Assembly: GCF_014323665.1 (NCBI RefSeq)
Contig: NZ_JABVEB010000013.1
Location: 1 to 64,000 of the forward strand
Direction of reading: 5' to 3'
Length of the DNA stretch: 64,000 bases
From: Actinomadura sp. HBU206391
GTDB taxonomy: Bacteria; Actinomycetota; Actinomycetes; Streptosporangiales; Streptosporangiaceae
A program made the translations under genes and the position numbers. Of the stretch, positions 1 to 8,421 are shown piece after piece (within the stretch, counting starts at the first letter, position 1; every line of letters starts with the position of its first letter). Below the pieces are notes generated by a model. That model saw nothing but the letters and a program-made list of their open reading frames with translations, did no database searches and was not told where the DNA came from.

Positions 1-861
1 GGCCGGGTCGCCGGTGCCGTCGGCGCCGTCGGCCGCGACGGCGGGAGAGCCCGAGCCCATCAGCAGCCGCTGGGCCTCCTGGGCGGTCGGCCGGTCTTCG
101 GGATCCTTGGCGAGGCACGCGGCGACCACCTCGCGCATCGGGCCGGCCAGCTCGCCGAGGTCCGGTTCGGCCGTCACGATGCGGTGCATCACCGCTGCGG
201 TGTCGTCGTCGCCGAAGGCGGGGTGTCCCCTCGACGCGAACACCATCGTGCTGCCCCAGGCGAACAGGTCGGCGGGCGGCCCGAAGCCCTGGCCGGCGAT
301 CTGTTCGGGGGCCATGTAGGCCGGCGTCCCGATCGTCTGCGTCTCGCTCGCCGCTCCGCGCACCCGCGCGATGCCGAAGTCGAGCACCCGGGGCCCGTCA
401 GAGCCGAGCACGATGTTGTGCGGCTTGAAGTCCCGGTGCAGGATCCCGGCCTGGTGGATCGCGGCCAGCGCCGTGAGGGTGCTGATGGCCAGCCGCTCCA
501 GCGCGCCGCCGCTGCGCGGGCCTCGCTCGCGGACCGATGCGTACAGAGTGGGGCCCTCGACGTACTCGCTCACGATGTACGGCCGGTCGCCGATCAGGTC
601 CGCGTCGAGCACCTGCGCGATGCAGAACCGGGCCACGCGCTTGGCCACGTGCAGTTCACGTACGAAGCGAGCCCGCGACGACGCGTCCGCGATCAGGTCG
701 TCATGGAGCAGCTTGATGGCGACGTACTCGCCTTCTGAGCCGTCGCCGGCGCGGCGGCCGAGATAGACGGCGCCCTGACCGCCTTCGCCCAAGAGCCCGA
801 GGATGTCGTACTGCCCGACCCGTGCCGGGTCCCTGGGGCGCAACGGCGCCGCGTCCGGCAT
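1..861 (-). CDS. Serine/threonine protein kinase, C-terminally cut by the window edge
   Basis: Hanks-type Ser/Thr kinase; 287 codons are visible and the frame is still open at base 1. The kinase fold is clear: glycine loop GEGGQGAVYLG near residue 25, ATP-anchoring lysine in VAIK near 48, catalytic HRDFKPHN near 140, DFG magnesium motif near 160, and activation segment GTPAYMAPEQ near 176. The start ATG (861) has AAAGGA five bases upstream. Relatives of this type usually carry a membrane segment and an extracytoplasmic sensor after the kinase domain, but that part lies outside the window. It transfers phosphate from ATP to Ser/Thr of protein targets that cannot be inferred here. Confidence 0.93.
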   Translation of the reverse strand, partial: MPDAAPLRPRDPARVGQYDILGLLGEGGQGAVYLGRRAGDGSEGEYVAIKLLHDDLIADASSRARFVRELHVAKRVARFCIAQVLDADLIGDRPYIVSEYVEGPTLYASVRERGPRSGGALERLAISTLTALAAIHQAGILHRDFKPHNIVLGSDGPRVLDFGIARVRGAASETQTIGTPAYMAPEQIAGQGFGPPADLFAWGSTMVFASRGHPAFGDDDTAAVMHRIVTAEPDLGELAGPMREVVAACLAKDPEDRPTAQEAQRLLMGSGSPAVAADGADGTGDPA

Positions 862-1133
862 GATCGTCCTTTCTGTCACACCGCTCTCTGTGGTCACACG
901 CGGTGTCAGGGAGAAGGTTATTTGTCTCGTGACGCCATGTCATATCGGTTCGCTTCATCGTCACGACCGCAAGACCACGCCGTTGTGCCACTGTGATCTT
1001 TCGGGCGGTGCCGGCCCGTGGCCCATGCCCGGGTGGTACGGCCCCCGCCCTCTACCGGGTCCCGATCCGGTTTCCGGTATGAACGGTCATGCGGAACCGA
1101 ACCGCGGGACCCCTGAGCTCGGGAGGAGCACCG

Positions 1134-2351
1134 GTGACCAGTTGGCCGCCCTTGCCAGCCGATACCCCCTTTCCGGTGGAGAACCTGCCGTATGGCGTCT
1201 TCTCCGCAGCAGACGGACGCCGCAGGATCGGCGTCGCCATCGGTGACCACGTACTGGACCTGGCGCCGGTCGCGCGAGCGAGCGGGTTGCCGTTCGCCGA
1301 CCTGCTCGACCGCCCGGTGCTGAATCCGCTGATGGCGGCGGGTCCGCCGACCTGGCGCGCCGTGCGGGCGGAGATCACCTCGTGGCTCACGGACACGGCG
1401 CATCGGGCCGCGGTGGAGCCGCATCTGCTGCCGCGCGGGGAGGTGACGCCGCACCTGCCGTTCGAGGTCGCGGACTACGTCGACTTCTACTCCTCCGAGC
1501 ATCACGCGACCAACGTGGGCCGCATCTTCCGCCCGGGCGGCCAACCGCTGACGCCGAACTGGCGGCACCTGCCGATCGGGTATCACGGCCGGGCCGGAAC
1601 GGTGGTCGTCTCGGGCTCGCCGGTCACGAGGCCGGCCGGACAGCGCAAGGCGCCGTCGGACCCGGCGCCGACGTTCGGACCTTCGCGGCGGCTCGACATC
1701 GAGGCCGAGGTCGGTTTCGTCGTCGGCGTTCCCTCTGAGCTCGGCCGACCGGTGCCGGTGGGCGCGTTCCGCGACCACGTGTTCGGGATCTGCCTGGTCA
1801 ACGACTGGTCGGCACGTGACATCCAGGCATGGGAGACCGTTCCCCTCGGCCCGTTCCTCGGCAAGTCCTTCGCCACCTCGGTGTCGCCGTGGGTGGTGCC
1901 GCTGGACGCGCTGGAGTCCGCCCGGGTGGCGCCGCCGGCCCGGGATCCGGCGGTGCTGCCGTACCTGGACGACGCGGCCGAACCCTGGTCGCTCGACCTG
2001 GCCCTGGAGATCCGGCTCAACGGCCACGTGATCTCCCGCCCGCCGTTCGCGCCGATGTACTGGACGGGCGCACAGCAACTGGCCCACCTCACCGTCAACG
2101 GAGCCTCCCTGCGGACCGGGGACCTCTACGCCTCAGGCACGGTCAGCGGTCCCGAGCGCGAACAGCGGGGCTGCCTGCTGGAGTTCACCTGGGGCGGCGC
2201 GGAGTCGTTCGAGCTGCCGGACGGCACCCGCCGGACCTTTCTGGAGGACGGAGACGAGGTGACGATCACCGCCACCGCTCCGGGACCGGGCGGCGTGCGG
2301 CTCGGCCTGGGTGAGGTGACGGGCCGGGTCGTGCCCACGCCGGAGCCATGA
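1134..2351 (+). CDS. fahA: Fumarylacetoacetase
   Basis: Hydrolyses 4-fumarylacetoacetate to fumarate and acetoacetate, the last step of tyrosine/homogentisate breakdown (cytosolic, EC 3.7.1.2). The 405-residue protein has the small N-terminal SH3-like domain followed by the FAH catalytic domain. Diagnostic stretches are DYVDFYSSEHHATNVG near residue 120, LPIGYHGRAGTVVVSG near 155, a RRLDIEAEVGFVVG metal-site segment near 195, and LVNDWSARDIQAWE near 225. I chose GTG 1134 because GGGAGGAG sits six bases upstream; an ATG at 1089 in the same frame lacks such a site. No homogentisate dioxygenase lies nearby, so the rest of the pathway is elsewhere. It converges with the hydrolase gene that follows. 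Confidence 0.95.
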   Translation: MTSWPPLPADTPFPVENLPYGVFSAADGRRRIGVAIGDHVLDLAPVARASGLPFADLLDRPVLNPLMAAGPPTWRAVRAEITSWLTDTAHRAAVEPHLLPRGEVTPHLPFEVADYVDFYSSEHHATNVGRIFRPGGQPLTPNWRHLPIGYHGRAGTVVVSGSPVTRPAGQRKAPSDPAPTFGPSRRLDIEAEVGFVVGVPSELGRPVPVGAFRDHVFGICLVNDWSARDIQAWETVPLGPFLGKSFATSVSPWVVPLDALESARVAPPARDPAVLPYLDDAAEPWSLDLALEIRLNGHVISRPPFAPMYWTGAQQLAHLTVNGASLRTGDLYASGTVSGPEREQRGCLLEFTWGGAESFELPDGTRRTFLEDGDEVTITATAPGPGGVRLGLGEVTGRVVPTPEP

Positions 2352-2424
2352 GCCCGACCGGGCCGGCGAGGGTGGAGGTCGCGGTCGTTCGGCCGGTGCC
2401 GCGAAGTAGCGGCCGGCGGCCCGG

Positions 2425-3249
2425 TCATGCGGCCGCCAGCAGGGACGCCAGGGCCTCGTTGAACGCCGCGGGCCGCTCCAGGTTGGGCATGTGCCCGGCC
2501 CCTTCGATGACGGCCAGGGACGCCTTCGGGATGCGGTCGTACATCAGCCGCGCGTCGGCCACCGGGGTGAACTCGTCCCGGTCGCCGACCACCACCAGGG
2601 TGGGCACGGCGACGTGCGACAGCATCTCCACATAGTCGGGACGTTCGGCGCGACCGCGCAGGGCGGCCGCGGCGCCCTGCGCCGACGTGCCCCGCATCAT
2701 GCCGAGCACATGTCGTGCGACGGCGGGCAGGGCGCGGATGTTGTCCGGGGCCACCATCTTCGGCAGCACCTCGTCGGCGTACGGGGCCATGCCCTCGCCG
2801 ATGAGCCGCTCGGCCATCTCGTCGCGTGCTCTCCTGCCGTCCGCGGTCTCGGCCTGGGCGGAGGTGTCGGCGAGCAGCAGGCCGCGGACCCGGTGCGGGA
2901 ACAGCCGGTGGAACTCCATGACGATCTGACCGCCCATGGACAGACCGCCGAGGACGATCCGGTCGATCCGCAGGTGATCGAGGAGGGCGGCGATGTCGCG
3001 GGCGAAGGTCTCCAGCGTCGTCTTGCCGGGCACGACGGTGCTCTCGCCATAGCCGCGCAGGTCCGGGGCGACCACCCGTACCCCCGCACCGCCGAAGTGC
3101 TCGATCTGGGGTCGCCACATCGTCCGGTCGAAGGGGTGGCCGTGAACGAGCACCAGCGGGTCACCACCACCGATGGCACGACCGCGGACGTCGCCGCCGC
3201 CCACATCGTCGAATCCGATGGTGATCCCGCCAATGGAAACGGTGCTCAT
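2425..3249 (-). CDS. Alpha/beta-fold hydrolase (enol-lactonase/esterase-like)
   Basis: A 274-residue single-domain alpha/beta hydrolase. The oxyanion motif HGHPFDRTMWRP lies near residue 35, the nucleophile elbow GLSMGG near 105, the acid in VVGDRDEFTP near 220, and the base in GAGHMPNLERP near 250, so the catalytic triad looks intact. It resembles 3-oxoadipate enol-lactonase (PcaD) and related esterases, but no protocatechuate genes are close, so the substrate is open. ATG 3249 is preceded by GAGGAG. It is transcribed divergently from the MocR-type gene at 3419, and regulators of that family often control the divergent neighbour, so it is a likely target. Confidence 0.85.
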   Translation of the reverse strand: MSTVSIGGITIGFDDVGGGDVRGRAIGGGDPLVLVHGHPFDRTMWRPQIEHFGGAGVRVVAPDLRGYGESTVVPGKTTLETFARDIAALLDHLRIDRIVLGGLSMGGQIVMEFHRLFPHRVRGLLLADTSAQAETADGRRARDEMAERLIGEGMAPYADEVLPKMVAPDNIRALPAVARHVLGMMRGTSAQGAAAALRGRAERPDYVEMLSHVAVPTLVVVGDRDEFTPVADARLMYDRIPKASLAVIEGAGHMPNLERPAAFNEALASLLAAA

Positions 3250-3356
3250 CGTGGTGCTCTCCTCGTGTCTGGGCAGCCGCGATCGCACTCGTCGCCGCCG
3301 CCGGCTGCGCGTCACCAGCGCGCCGTTGTCGGCGCCTTGACGGCTCGATGCTATGA

Positions 3357-3401
3357 GGTGCAATATCTCGGTGCAATAGTAAAAATGCTCTCGGTGCAAT
3401 A
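3357..3401. promoter_or_regulatory. Three direct repeats GGTGCAATA between hydrolase and MocR genes
   Basis: GGTGCAATA occurs exactly three times in the same orientation, at 3357-3365, 3370-3378 and 3393-3401, with start-to-start spacings of 13 and 23 bases. The block lies in an unusually AT-rich divergent promoter region between the hydrolase (start 3249) and the MocR-type regulator (start 3419). MocR proteins such as PdxR are known to bind direct repeats, so this is the probable operator for the adjacent regulator. The complement of each repeat contains TTGCAC, which could also serve as a -35 element for the leftward gene. Confidence 0.6.
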
Positions 3402-3418
3402 TAGTGCGAGGTCGTGAA

Positions 3419-4756
3419 ATGGACGATTACCGGCTGATCGCGGACGGCCTGGCGGCCGACATCGCGGCGGGGCGGCTGCGCCCCGGCGATCGGCTCGCGC
3501 CGCAGCGGCGGTTCGCCCGCCAGCACGGCATCGCCGGTTCCACCGCGGCACGGGTGTACGGCGAGCTGATCCGCCGGGGGCTGGCCGTCGGCGAGGTCGG
3601 CCGAGGCACCTTCGTACGGGCCGGCAGGCCCGCACCCGAGCCCGCGCTCGCCGAACCGGGCGGCGCGCGTGTCGATCTGGAACTGAACTTCGCCATTCCG
3701 GCCGAGCAGCCGGCCCTGCTCGCCCGCAGCCTGGAGCGCCTGATGCGGCCGGACGCGCTCGCCGCCGCACTGACGCCGGTCGGCGCGTCCGGCACGCCGG
3801 CGGCCCGTGCGGCCACCGCCGAGCTGCTCTCGCGACCCGGCTGGACGCCCGGTGCCGAGCAACTGCTCTTCGCCGGCAACGGCCGGCAGGCGATCGCCGC
3901 CGCGATCGCCGCGCTGGTCCCGGTGGGGGAGCGCCTCGGGGTCGAGGCGCTCACCTATCCCGTGGTCAAGGCCATCGCCACCCGGCTCGGCGTCACGCTC
4001 GTCCCGCTGCCGACCGACGACGCCGGGCTGGTGCCGGAGGCACTGGAATCCGCGCACCGGGCCGCGCCGCTCAGCGCCGTGTACCTACAGCCGACTCTGC
4101 ACAACCCGCTCGGCGTCACCATGCCGGCGCGGCGCCGCGCCGCGCTCGCCGACGTGCTGCACAGGCTCGGCCTGTACGCGATCGAGGACGCCATCTACGC
4201 CTTCTTGAGCGACGAGCCGGCACCGCTCGCCGCGCTCGCTCCCGAGCACACCGTGCTTGTCGACGGCCTGTCCAAGCGTCTCGCCCCGGGTCTGTCCCTC
4301 GGCTTCGCGGTGCCGCCCGCGAGCATCGCCGGCCGCGTGGCGGCGGCGCTCAGATCGGGGACCTGGACCGCTCCCCGCTTCGCGCTCGAGGCGGCCACCT
4401 GCTGGCTGACCGACGGTACGGCGGCCACCCTGAGGCAGATCAAGCGTCGTGACGCCGCGGCCCGCCAGGAGATCATGCGCGGCCGCCTCGGCGGGTTCGC
4501 GGTCGCGGCCGATTCGAACGCCTACCACTGCTGGTGGGAGTTGCCGGAGCAGTGGCGGGCCGAGACCTTCGTCGCCGCCGCGTCCCGGCGGGGTATCGCG
4601 GTCACCCCCGCTGCGGCGTTCGCCATCACGCCGGGCCGCGCGCCCAACGCCGTACGGCTCGCGCTGGCCGCTCCGCCGGTGGACATGCTGTCCGCCGCGC
4701 TGGAGGTGCTCGCCTCGATCGCCCGAGGCACGCCCGAAGACACCGGTGTCGAGTGA
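3419..4756 (+). CDS. MocR-family (GntR-aminotransferase fusion) transcriptional regulator
   Basis: A 445-residue fusion of an N-terminal GntR-type winged helix (about residues 1-75: LAADIAAGRLRPGDRLAPQRRFA, then a VYGELIRRGLAVGEVGRGTFV wing) with a PLP-dependent aminotransferase class I fold. The cofactor lysine is most likely in VDGLSKRLAPGLSLGF near residue 285, and the LHNPLG asparagine near 225 matches fold-type I enzymes. In this family the aminotransferase domain senses PLP or an amino compound rather than catalysing. ATG 3419 has GAGG eight bases upstream; a GTG at 3404 is in frame but overlaps the third repeat. Its last codons abut a truncated gene on the other strand. Confidence 0.9.
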   Translation: MDDYRLIADGLAADIAAGRLRPGDRLAPQRRFARQHGIAGSTAARVYGELIRRGLAVGEVGRGTFVRAGRPAPEPALAEPGGARVDLELNFAIPAEQPALLARSLERLMRPDALAAALTPVGASGTPAARAATAELLSRPGWTPGAEQLLFAGNGRQAIAAAIAALVPVGERLGVEALTYPVVKAIATRLGVTLVPLPTDDAGLVPEALESAHRAAPLSAVYLQPTLHNPLGVTMPARRRAALADVLHRLGLYAIEDAIYAFLSDEPAPLAALAPEHTVLVDGLSKRLAPGLSLGFAVPPASIAGRVAAALRSGTWTAPRFALEAATCWLTDGTAATLRQIKRRDAAARQEIMRGRLGGFAVAADSNAYHCWWELPEQWRAETFVAAASRRGIAVTPAAAFAITPGRAPNAVRLALAAPPVDMLSAALEVLASIARGTPEDTGVE

Positions 4757-4786
4757 GGACGCGGCCGGCACGCTACGGCCGGACGG

Positions 4787-5271
4787 TAGTACCAGCCGTA
4801 CCGCGAGGTGAACGAGAGGTCCTTGAGCTTGGCGCCGTTGACGCGCAGGTCCACGGGCGCGGTCAGTCCGGTGCCCGCGGCGTTGTCGGGGACGCTGTAG
4901 CGGACCGTCATCGCGTTGGCGGGCTTGGTCAGGGTGAACTCGACGTACTGCCCGGCCGCGCTGAGCCGGACCGCTCTGCGGCCGGAGGCCTCGGACGGCA
5001 GGTGCGTGTAGACGCGGTCGGGCCCGATGACCGCACCGTTCGTGGCGGCGTCCTCGGCCTCGATCTCGGTGAAGGGGACGGTCGCGCCGCGGCCCGGCAC
5101 GGCGATGGGCGATCCGCTCGCCGCCTGGGCGGCGGCGGGCCGCATCGGCGTCGGCAGCGAGGTGACCATCGAGGCCACGAGGGCGATCAGCGCCGTGATC
5201 GCGACGACGACCGTGAGTCGTCCGGTGACAGGGGAGGTGTTGTTACCCGGGTGGTGGCCAGGTCTCTTCAT
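4787..5271 (-). pseudogene. Truncated secreted glycoside hydrolase/carbohydrate-binding protein (N-terminal fragment)
   Basis: Only the first roughly 160 codons survive. ATG 5271 follows a good GGAAGGG site and begins a signal peptide (basic start, then LTVVVAITALIALVASMV and an Ala-rich cleavage region). Next comes a beta-sandwich module (PFTEIEAEDAATNG, then SEASGRRAVRLSAAGQYVEF and DLRVNGAKLKDLSF) typical of actinomycete exo-glycosidases that begin with a CBM6/35-like domain. Homology stops abruptly after the residues RYGWYY, at about base 4787, where the frame runs into sequence antisense to the MocR gene. The catalytic part is missing, so I read this as a deletion remnant. It sits beside the LacI regulator and sugar importer, which suggests it was once part of the same regulon. 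Confidence 0.7.
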
Positions 5272-5412
5272 CGCTGGACCCTTCCGCATCGGCGCCGGGG
5301 GACGCGAGGGCAGTCACGGACGCGGAGACCGTCCAAGCCCGGCGGGGGTGGCGCCGACTCTGCTCGTGACGGCTGCCGGGGGTGGGCCAAACGATAGGTC
5401 GGTTGACAGGAT

Positions 5413-5440
5413 CTTGCAATCATCTGACAGAAACTTACAA
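5413..5440. promoter_or_regulatory. Candidate LacI-type operator half-sites upstream of the LacI gene
   Basis: CTTGCAAT (5413-5420) and CTTACAA (5434-5440) lie in an AT-rich patch of the 340-base gap between the truncated secreted gene and the LacI gene. A TTGACA box (5403-5408) is just upstream. CTTGCAA-type elements are common targets of actinomycete LacI regulators of alpha-glucoside genes, and related elements occur again before the binding-protein gene (6803-6833). The rest of the gap holds nothing recognisable. Confidence 0.4.
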
Positions 5441-5611
5441 ATTCCAGATAGCCGGCCAGAAATAACCGTGGGTAGGTCACAGTGTGATTGGAACGATCCG
5501 TATGCCGGTCCGGAACTCACTCCGCATGGTTCGACGCGACGGGCACGTCCGCCGGGACGACCTGGGCGCATGGCCGCAACTGCTTGCGCGCTCTGTCGTA
5601 GGCTTGCCGTC

Positions 5612-6652
5612 ATGACACGACGACTTGCCGACGTGGCCAAGAAGGTCGGGGTGAGCGAGGCGACCGTGAGCCGCGTGCTCAACGGCAGACCCGGCGTCTC
5701 GGAGGCGACGCGCGAGTCGGTGCTGACCGCCCTCGATGTGCTCGGCTACGAGCGGCCGACGCAGCTGCGCGGCGACCGTGCGCGCCTGGTCGGCCTGGTG
5801 CTGCCAGAGCTGCAGAACCCCATCTTCCCGGCCTTCGCCGAGGTCGTGGGCGGCGCGCTCGCGCAGCAGGGGCTCACCCCGGTGCTGTGCACCCGGACGG
5901 TGGGCGGGGTGTCGGAGGCCGAGTACGTGGAGCTTCTGCTCCAGCAGCAGGTGTCCGGGGTCATGTTCGCCGGCGGCCTCTACGCGCAGGCGGACGCATC
6001 GCACCTTCACTACGAACGACTGGTCGAGCGGGGTCTGCCCACCGTGCTGGTCAACGCCGCCGTGGAGCACCTCCGTTTCCCGCGCGTCTCATGCGACGAC
6101 GCCGTCGCGACCGAGCAGGCGGTGGGGCATCTGGCCGCACTCGGGCACGAGCGCATCGGCATGGTCCTGTGCCCGCCCGACCACATGCCCTCGCGGCGCA
6201 AGCTGGAGGCCTACCTCAGGCTGTCGCGGGCCGGGCTGCCCACCGGCCCCGAGCTCGTCGAGCACACGACCTTCTCCCTCGAGGGCGGCCACGCGGCGAC
6301 CGGCCGGCTCCTGGACAAGGGCGTGACCGGCATCGTGTGCGCGAGCGACGTGCTCGCCATGGGCGCGATCCGGGCGGCCCGCCGCCGGGGCCTGTCCGTG
6401 CCGGCGGACATCTCGGTGATCGGCTATGACGACTCCGCCCTGATGACGTGCATGGACCCGCCGCTGACCACGGTGCGTCAGCCGATCGAGGCGATGGGTC
6501 GCGCCGCGGTCGACATGCTGGTGGCTCAGATCGACAAGGCGAGAGTGCCGAACGACGAGCTGCTGTTCGAGCCCGAGCTGGTGGTGCGGGCCTCGACGGC
6601 GCCGGCGTCCTCGGCGAATCGGATCACCTCCCTCGGCGCCGTCGGCGGCTAG
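5612..6652 (+). CDS. LacI-family transcriptional regulator
   Basis: A 346-residue repressor. The N-terminal HTH (RLADVAKKVGVSEATVSRVL) occupies residues 3-24 with the hinge helix following. The effector-binding periplasmic-protein-like domain starts near 60 (RLVGLVLPELQNPIFPAF) and ends with the conserved PPLTTVRQPIEAMGRAAVDML near 290. It precedes a sugar ABC importer and GH13 glucosidase, so it very probably represses them until an alpha-glucoside-derived inducer appears. ATG 5612 starts the HTH directly; upstream in-frame starts would add an implausible tail. A strong hairpin follows the stop codon. Confidence 0.93.
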   Translation: MTRRLADVAKKVGVSEATVSRVLNGRPGVSEATRESVLTALDVLGYERPTQLRGDRARLVGLVLPELQNPIFPAFAEVVGGALAQQGLTPVLCTRTVGGVSEAEYVELLLQQQVSGVMFAGGLYAQADASHLHYERLVERGLPTVLVNAAVEHLRFPRVSCDDAVATEQAVGHLAALGHERIGMVLCPPDHMPSRRKLEAYLRLSRAGLPTGPELVEHTTFSLEGGHAATGRLLDKGVTGIVCASDVLAMGAIRAARRRGLSVPADISVIGYDDSALMTCMDPPLTTVRQPIEAMGRAAVDMLVAQIDKARVPNDELLFEPELVVRASTAPASSANRITSLGAVGG

Positions 6653-6658
6653 CCGTCA

Positions 6659-6685
6659 CCGACCCCCGTGAGCGGGGGGGGTCGG
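6659..6685 (+). terminator. Hairpin terminator after the LacI gene
   Basis: CCGACCCCC (6659-6667) pairs with GGGGGTCGG (6677-6685) across a short loop, seven bases after the LacI stop and followed by AATCTCTTT. It separates the regulator from the importer operon. Confidence 0.65.
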
Positions 6686-6802
6686 AATCTCTTTGGTCCC
6701 CGCGTGCAGGGTGCCGGAATCGGTCCGGCCCCTCGTGTCGGCGACTCCTCATGCGCCCGTGTCGTGTGGCTGCGTCGCACATGCCACCAGTGCTGTTGAA
6801 TT

Positions 6803-6833
6803 CTTGCGAACTTCTGCTGAACTATTGCAATAG
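6803..6833. promoter_or_regulatory. Candidate operator before the sugar importer operon
   Basis: CTTGCGAA (6803-6810) is followed by the perfect 12-base palindrome CTATTGCAATAG (6822-6833), within the most AT-rich part of the 320-base gap upstream of the binding-protein gene. Its core TTGCAA matches the element upstream of the LacI gene, so this is the likely site at which LacI controls the importer and glucosidase operon. Confidence 0.5.
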
Positions 6834-6972
6834 CTTGTCCGTCCTCGTATGTTTCGGGCACCGGTACGCGAAATGAGCCCGTAGCAGTAAGGGGACCTTG
6901 CCGGAGGGGCTCGGTTGTCGGGGGCCGAGACCTCAGCCGCAGTGGTGTGCCACACCAGGAGGAAGTTCGTTG

Positions 6973-8328
6973 ATGAAATCCCGTAAGCTCACGATCCTGC
7001 TGGTCACGGGGATCGCACTGACCGCCGCCGGTTGCGGCGGAGATGACGGTGACGGTGACTCGGGCGCCGGCTCCACCCCCGGCCAGGTATCGGTCACGGT
7101 CGCCTGCCAGCCGCCGAAGACCGCCAAAGAGGAGCGCAGGCTCTGGGACGAGGACGTCGTCGCGTTCGAGAAGCTGCACCCGAACATCAAGGTCGTCAGC
7201 AAGGACGCGTTCCCCTGCTACGAACCGAAGACGTTCGAGGCCAAGCTGGCCGGCGGGCAGCTCGAGGACGTCTTCTACGTCAACTTCCCCAACGTCTCGC
7301 GCATCATCCAGGCGGGCCAGGCCACCGACATCTCCTCCTACGTCGGTGCCCTCAAGAACGGGAAGGACCTGCGGCCCGACGTCACGAACATCTTCAAGAG
7401 CGGCGGCAAGACCTACGGAGTGCCCCGGGACGGGTACGGGATGGGCCTGGTCTACAACCGCAAGCTCTTCACCAAGGCCGGCCTCGACCCGAACAACCCG
7501 CCCAAGACGTGGGCGGAGGTACGTGAGGCCGCGAAGAAGATCGCCGGGCTCGGCAGCGGCTACGTCGGCTTCGGCGAGTACAGCGGGGGCAACACCGGCG
7601 GCTGGCACTTCACCGCGTCGCTGTACGGCCGGGGCGGGGACGCGGTCACGCCCGACGGCACCAAGGCGGCCTTCAACAGCGACCAGGGCAAGGCGGTCCT
7701 GCAGACGCTGAAGGACATGCGCTGGACCGACAACAGCATGGGCACCCGCCGTGCGATCAAGTGGGAAGACCTGATGCAGCAGATGGCCGGAGGCAGGATG
7801 GGCATGATGCTCGGCGCTCCGGACGTGACCCGGGACCTGCAGGACAAGTTCCGCGGGAAGATCGAGGACTTCGGGGTGACCGCGCAACCCGAGGCCACTG
7901 CCGCGCTGAACGGCGGCTCCGGGTACATGTTCAACCGCAAGGCCTCGCCCGAGAAGATCAAGGCGGGTCTGCTCTGGCTCGAGTACCAGTACCTGACACC
8001 CGGCAAGGGCCAGTTCGACTACCCGCGCCTCAAGGCCGTCGGGAGGCCGGTCGGCCTGCCCATCCCGGACCTGTACGGCACGACGCCGCCCGGCCAGCAG
8101 ATCGCCGCCGACCGTAAGCAGAACGCCACGGTGCCCGTGGAGAACTTCGCGCCGTACGCGGCCGGCACCGCCAACATCGCCGCCAAGCCCGAGCCGCCGC
8201 TCGCCCAGGAGATCTACGCGGTCCTGGACACCCCGATGTCGGCGGTGCTGACCAGGCAGGACGCCGACATCAACAAACTGCTCTCCGACGCCGAGAAGAA
8301 GGTCAACGCGTTGCTGGCCAAGAGCTAG
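6973..8328 (+). CDS. ABC sugar importer, extracellular solute-binding lipoprotein
   Basis: A 451-residue family 1 solute-binding protein. It has a lipoprotein signal with lipobox LTAAGC at residues 16-21 and then an acidic Gly/Asp/Ser linker. The mature part begins VSVTVACQPPKTAKEERRLW and contains the typical segments LAGGQLEDVFYVNFPNV and GMGLVYNRKLFTKAGLDP. It captures an oligosaccharide, probably an alpha-glucoside given the downstream GH13 enzyme, and delivers it to the two permeases. ATG 6973 has AGGAGG ten bases upstream. It is the first gene of the operon and lies after a candidate LacI operator. Confidence 0.92.
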   Translation: MKSRKLTILLVTGIALTAAGCGGDDGDGDSGAGSTPGQVSVTVACQPPKTAKEERRLWDEDVVAFEKLHPNIKVVSKDAFPCYEPKTFEAKLAGGQLEDVFYVNFPNVSRIIQAGQATDISSYVGALKNGKDLRPDVTNIFKSGGKTYGVPRDGYGMGLVYNRKLFTKAGLDPNNPPKTWAEVREAAKKIAGLGSGYVGFGEYSGGNTGGWHFTASLYGRGGDAVTPDGTKAAFNSDQGKAVLQTLKDMRWTDNSMGTRRAIKWEDLMQQMAGGRMGMMLGAPDVTRDLQDKFRGKIEDFGVTAQPEATAALNGGSGYMFNRKASPEKIKAGLLWLEYQYLTPGKGQFDYPRLKAVGRPVGLPIPDLYGTTPPGQQIAADRKQNATVPVENFAPYAAGTANIAAKPEPPLAQEIYAVLDTPMSAVLTRQDADINKLLSDAEKKVNALLAKS

Positions 8329-8421
8329 CCGACCCGAAGCCCGGGGTGCCGGTCCATGCCCCCTACTGGGCCGGCACCCCGCACAGTCAGAACGGATCGG
8401 ATACGCGTTGGAGGAACACCG

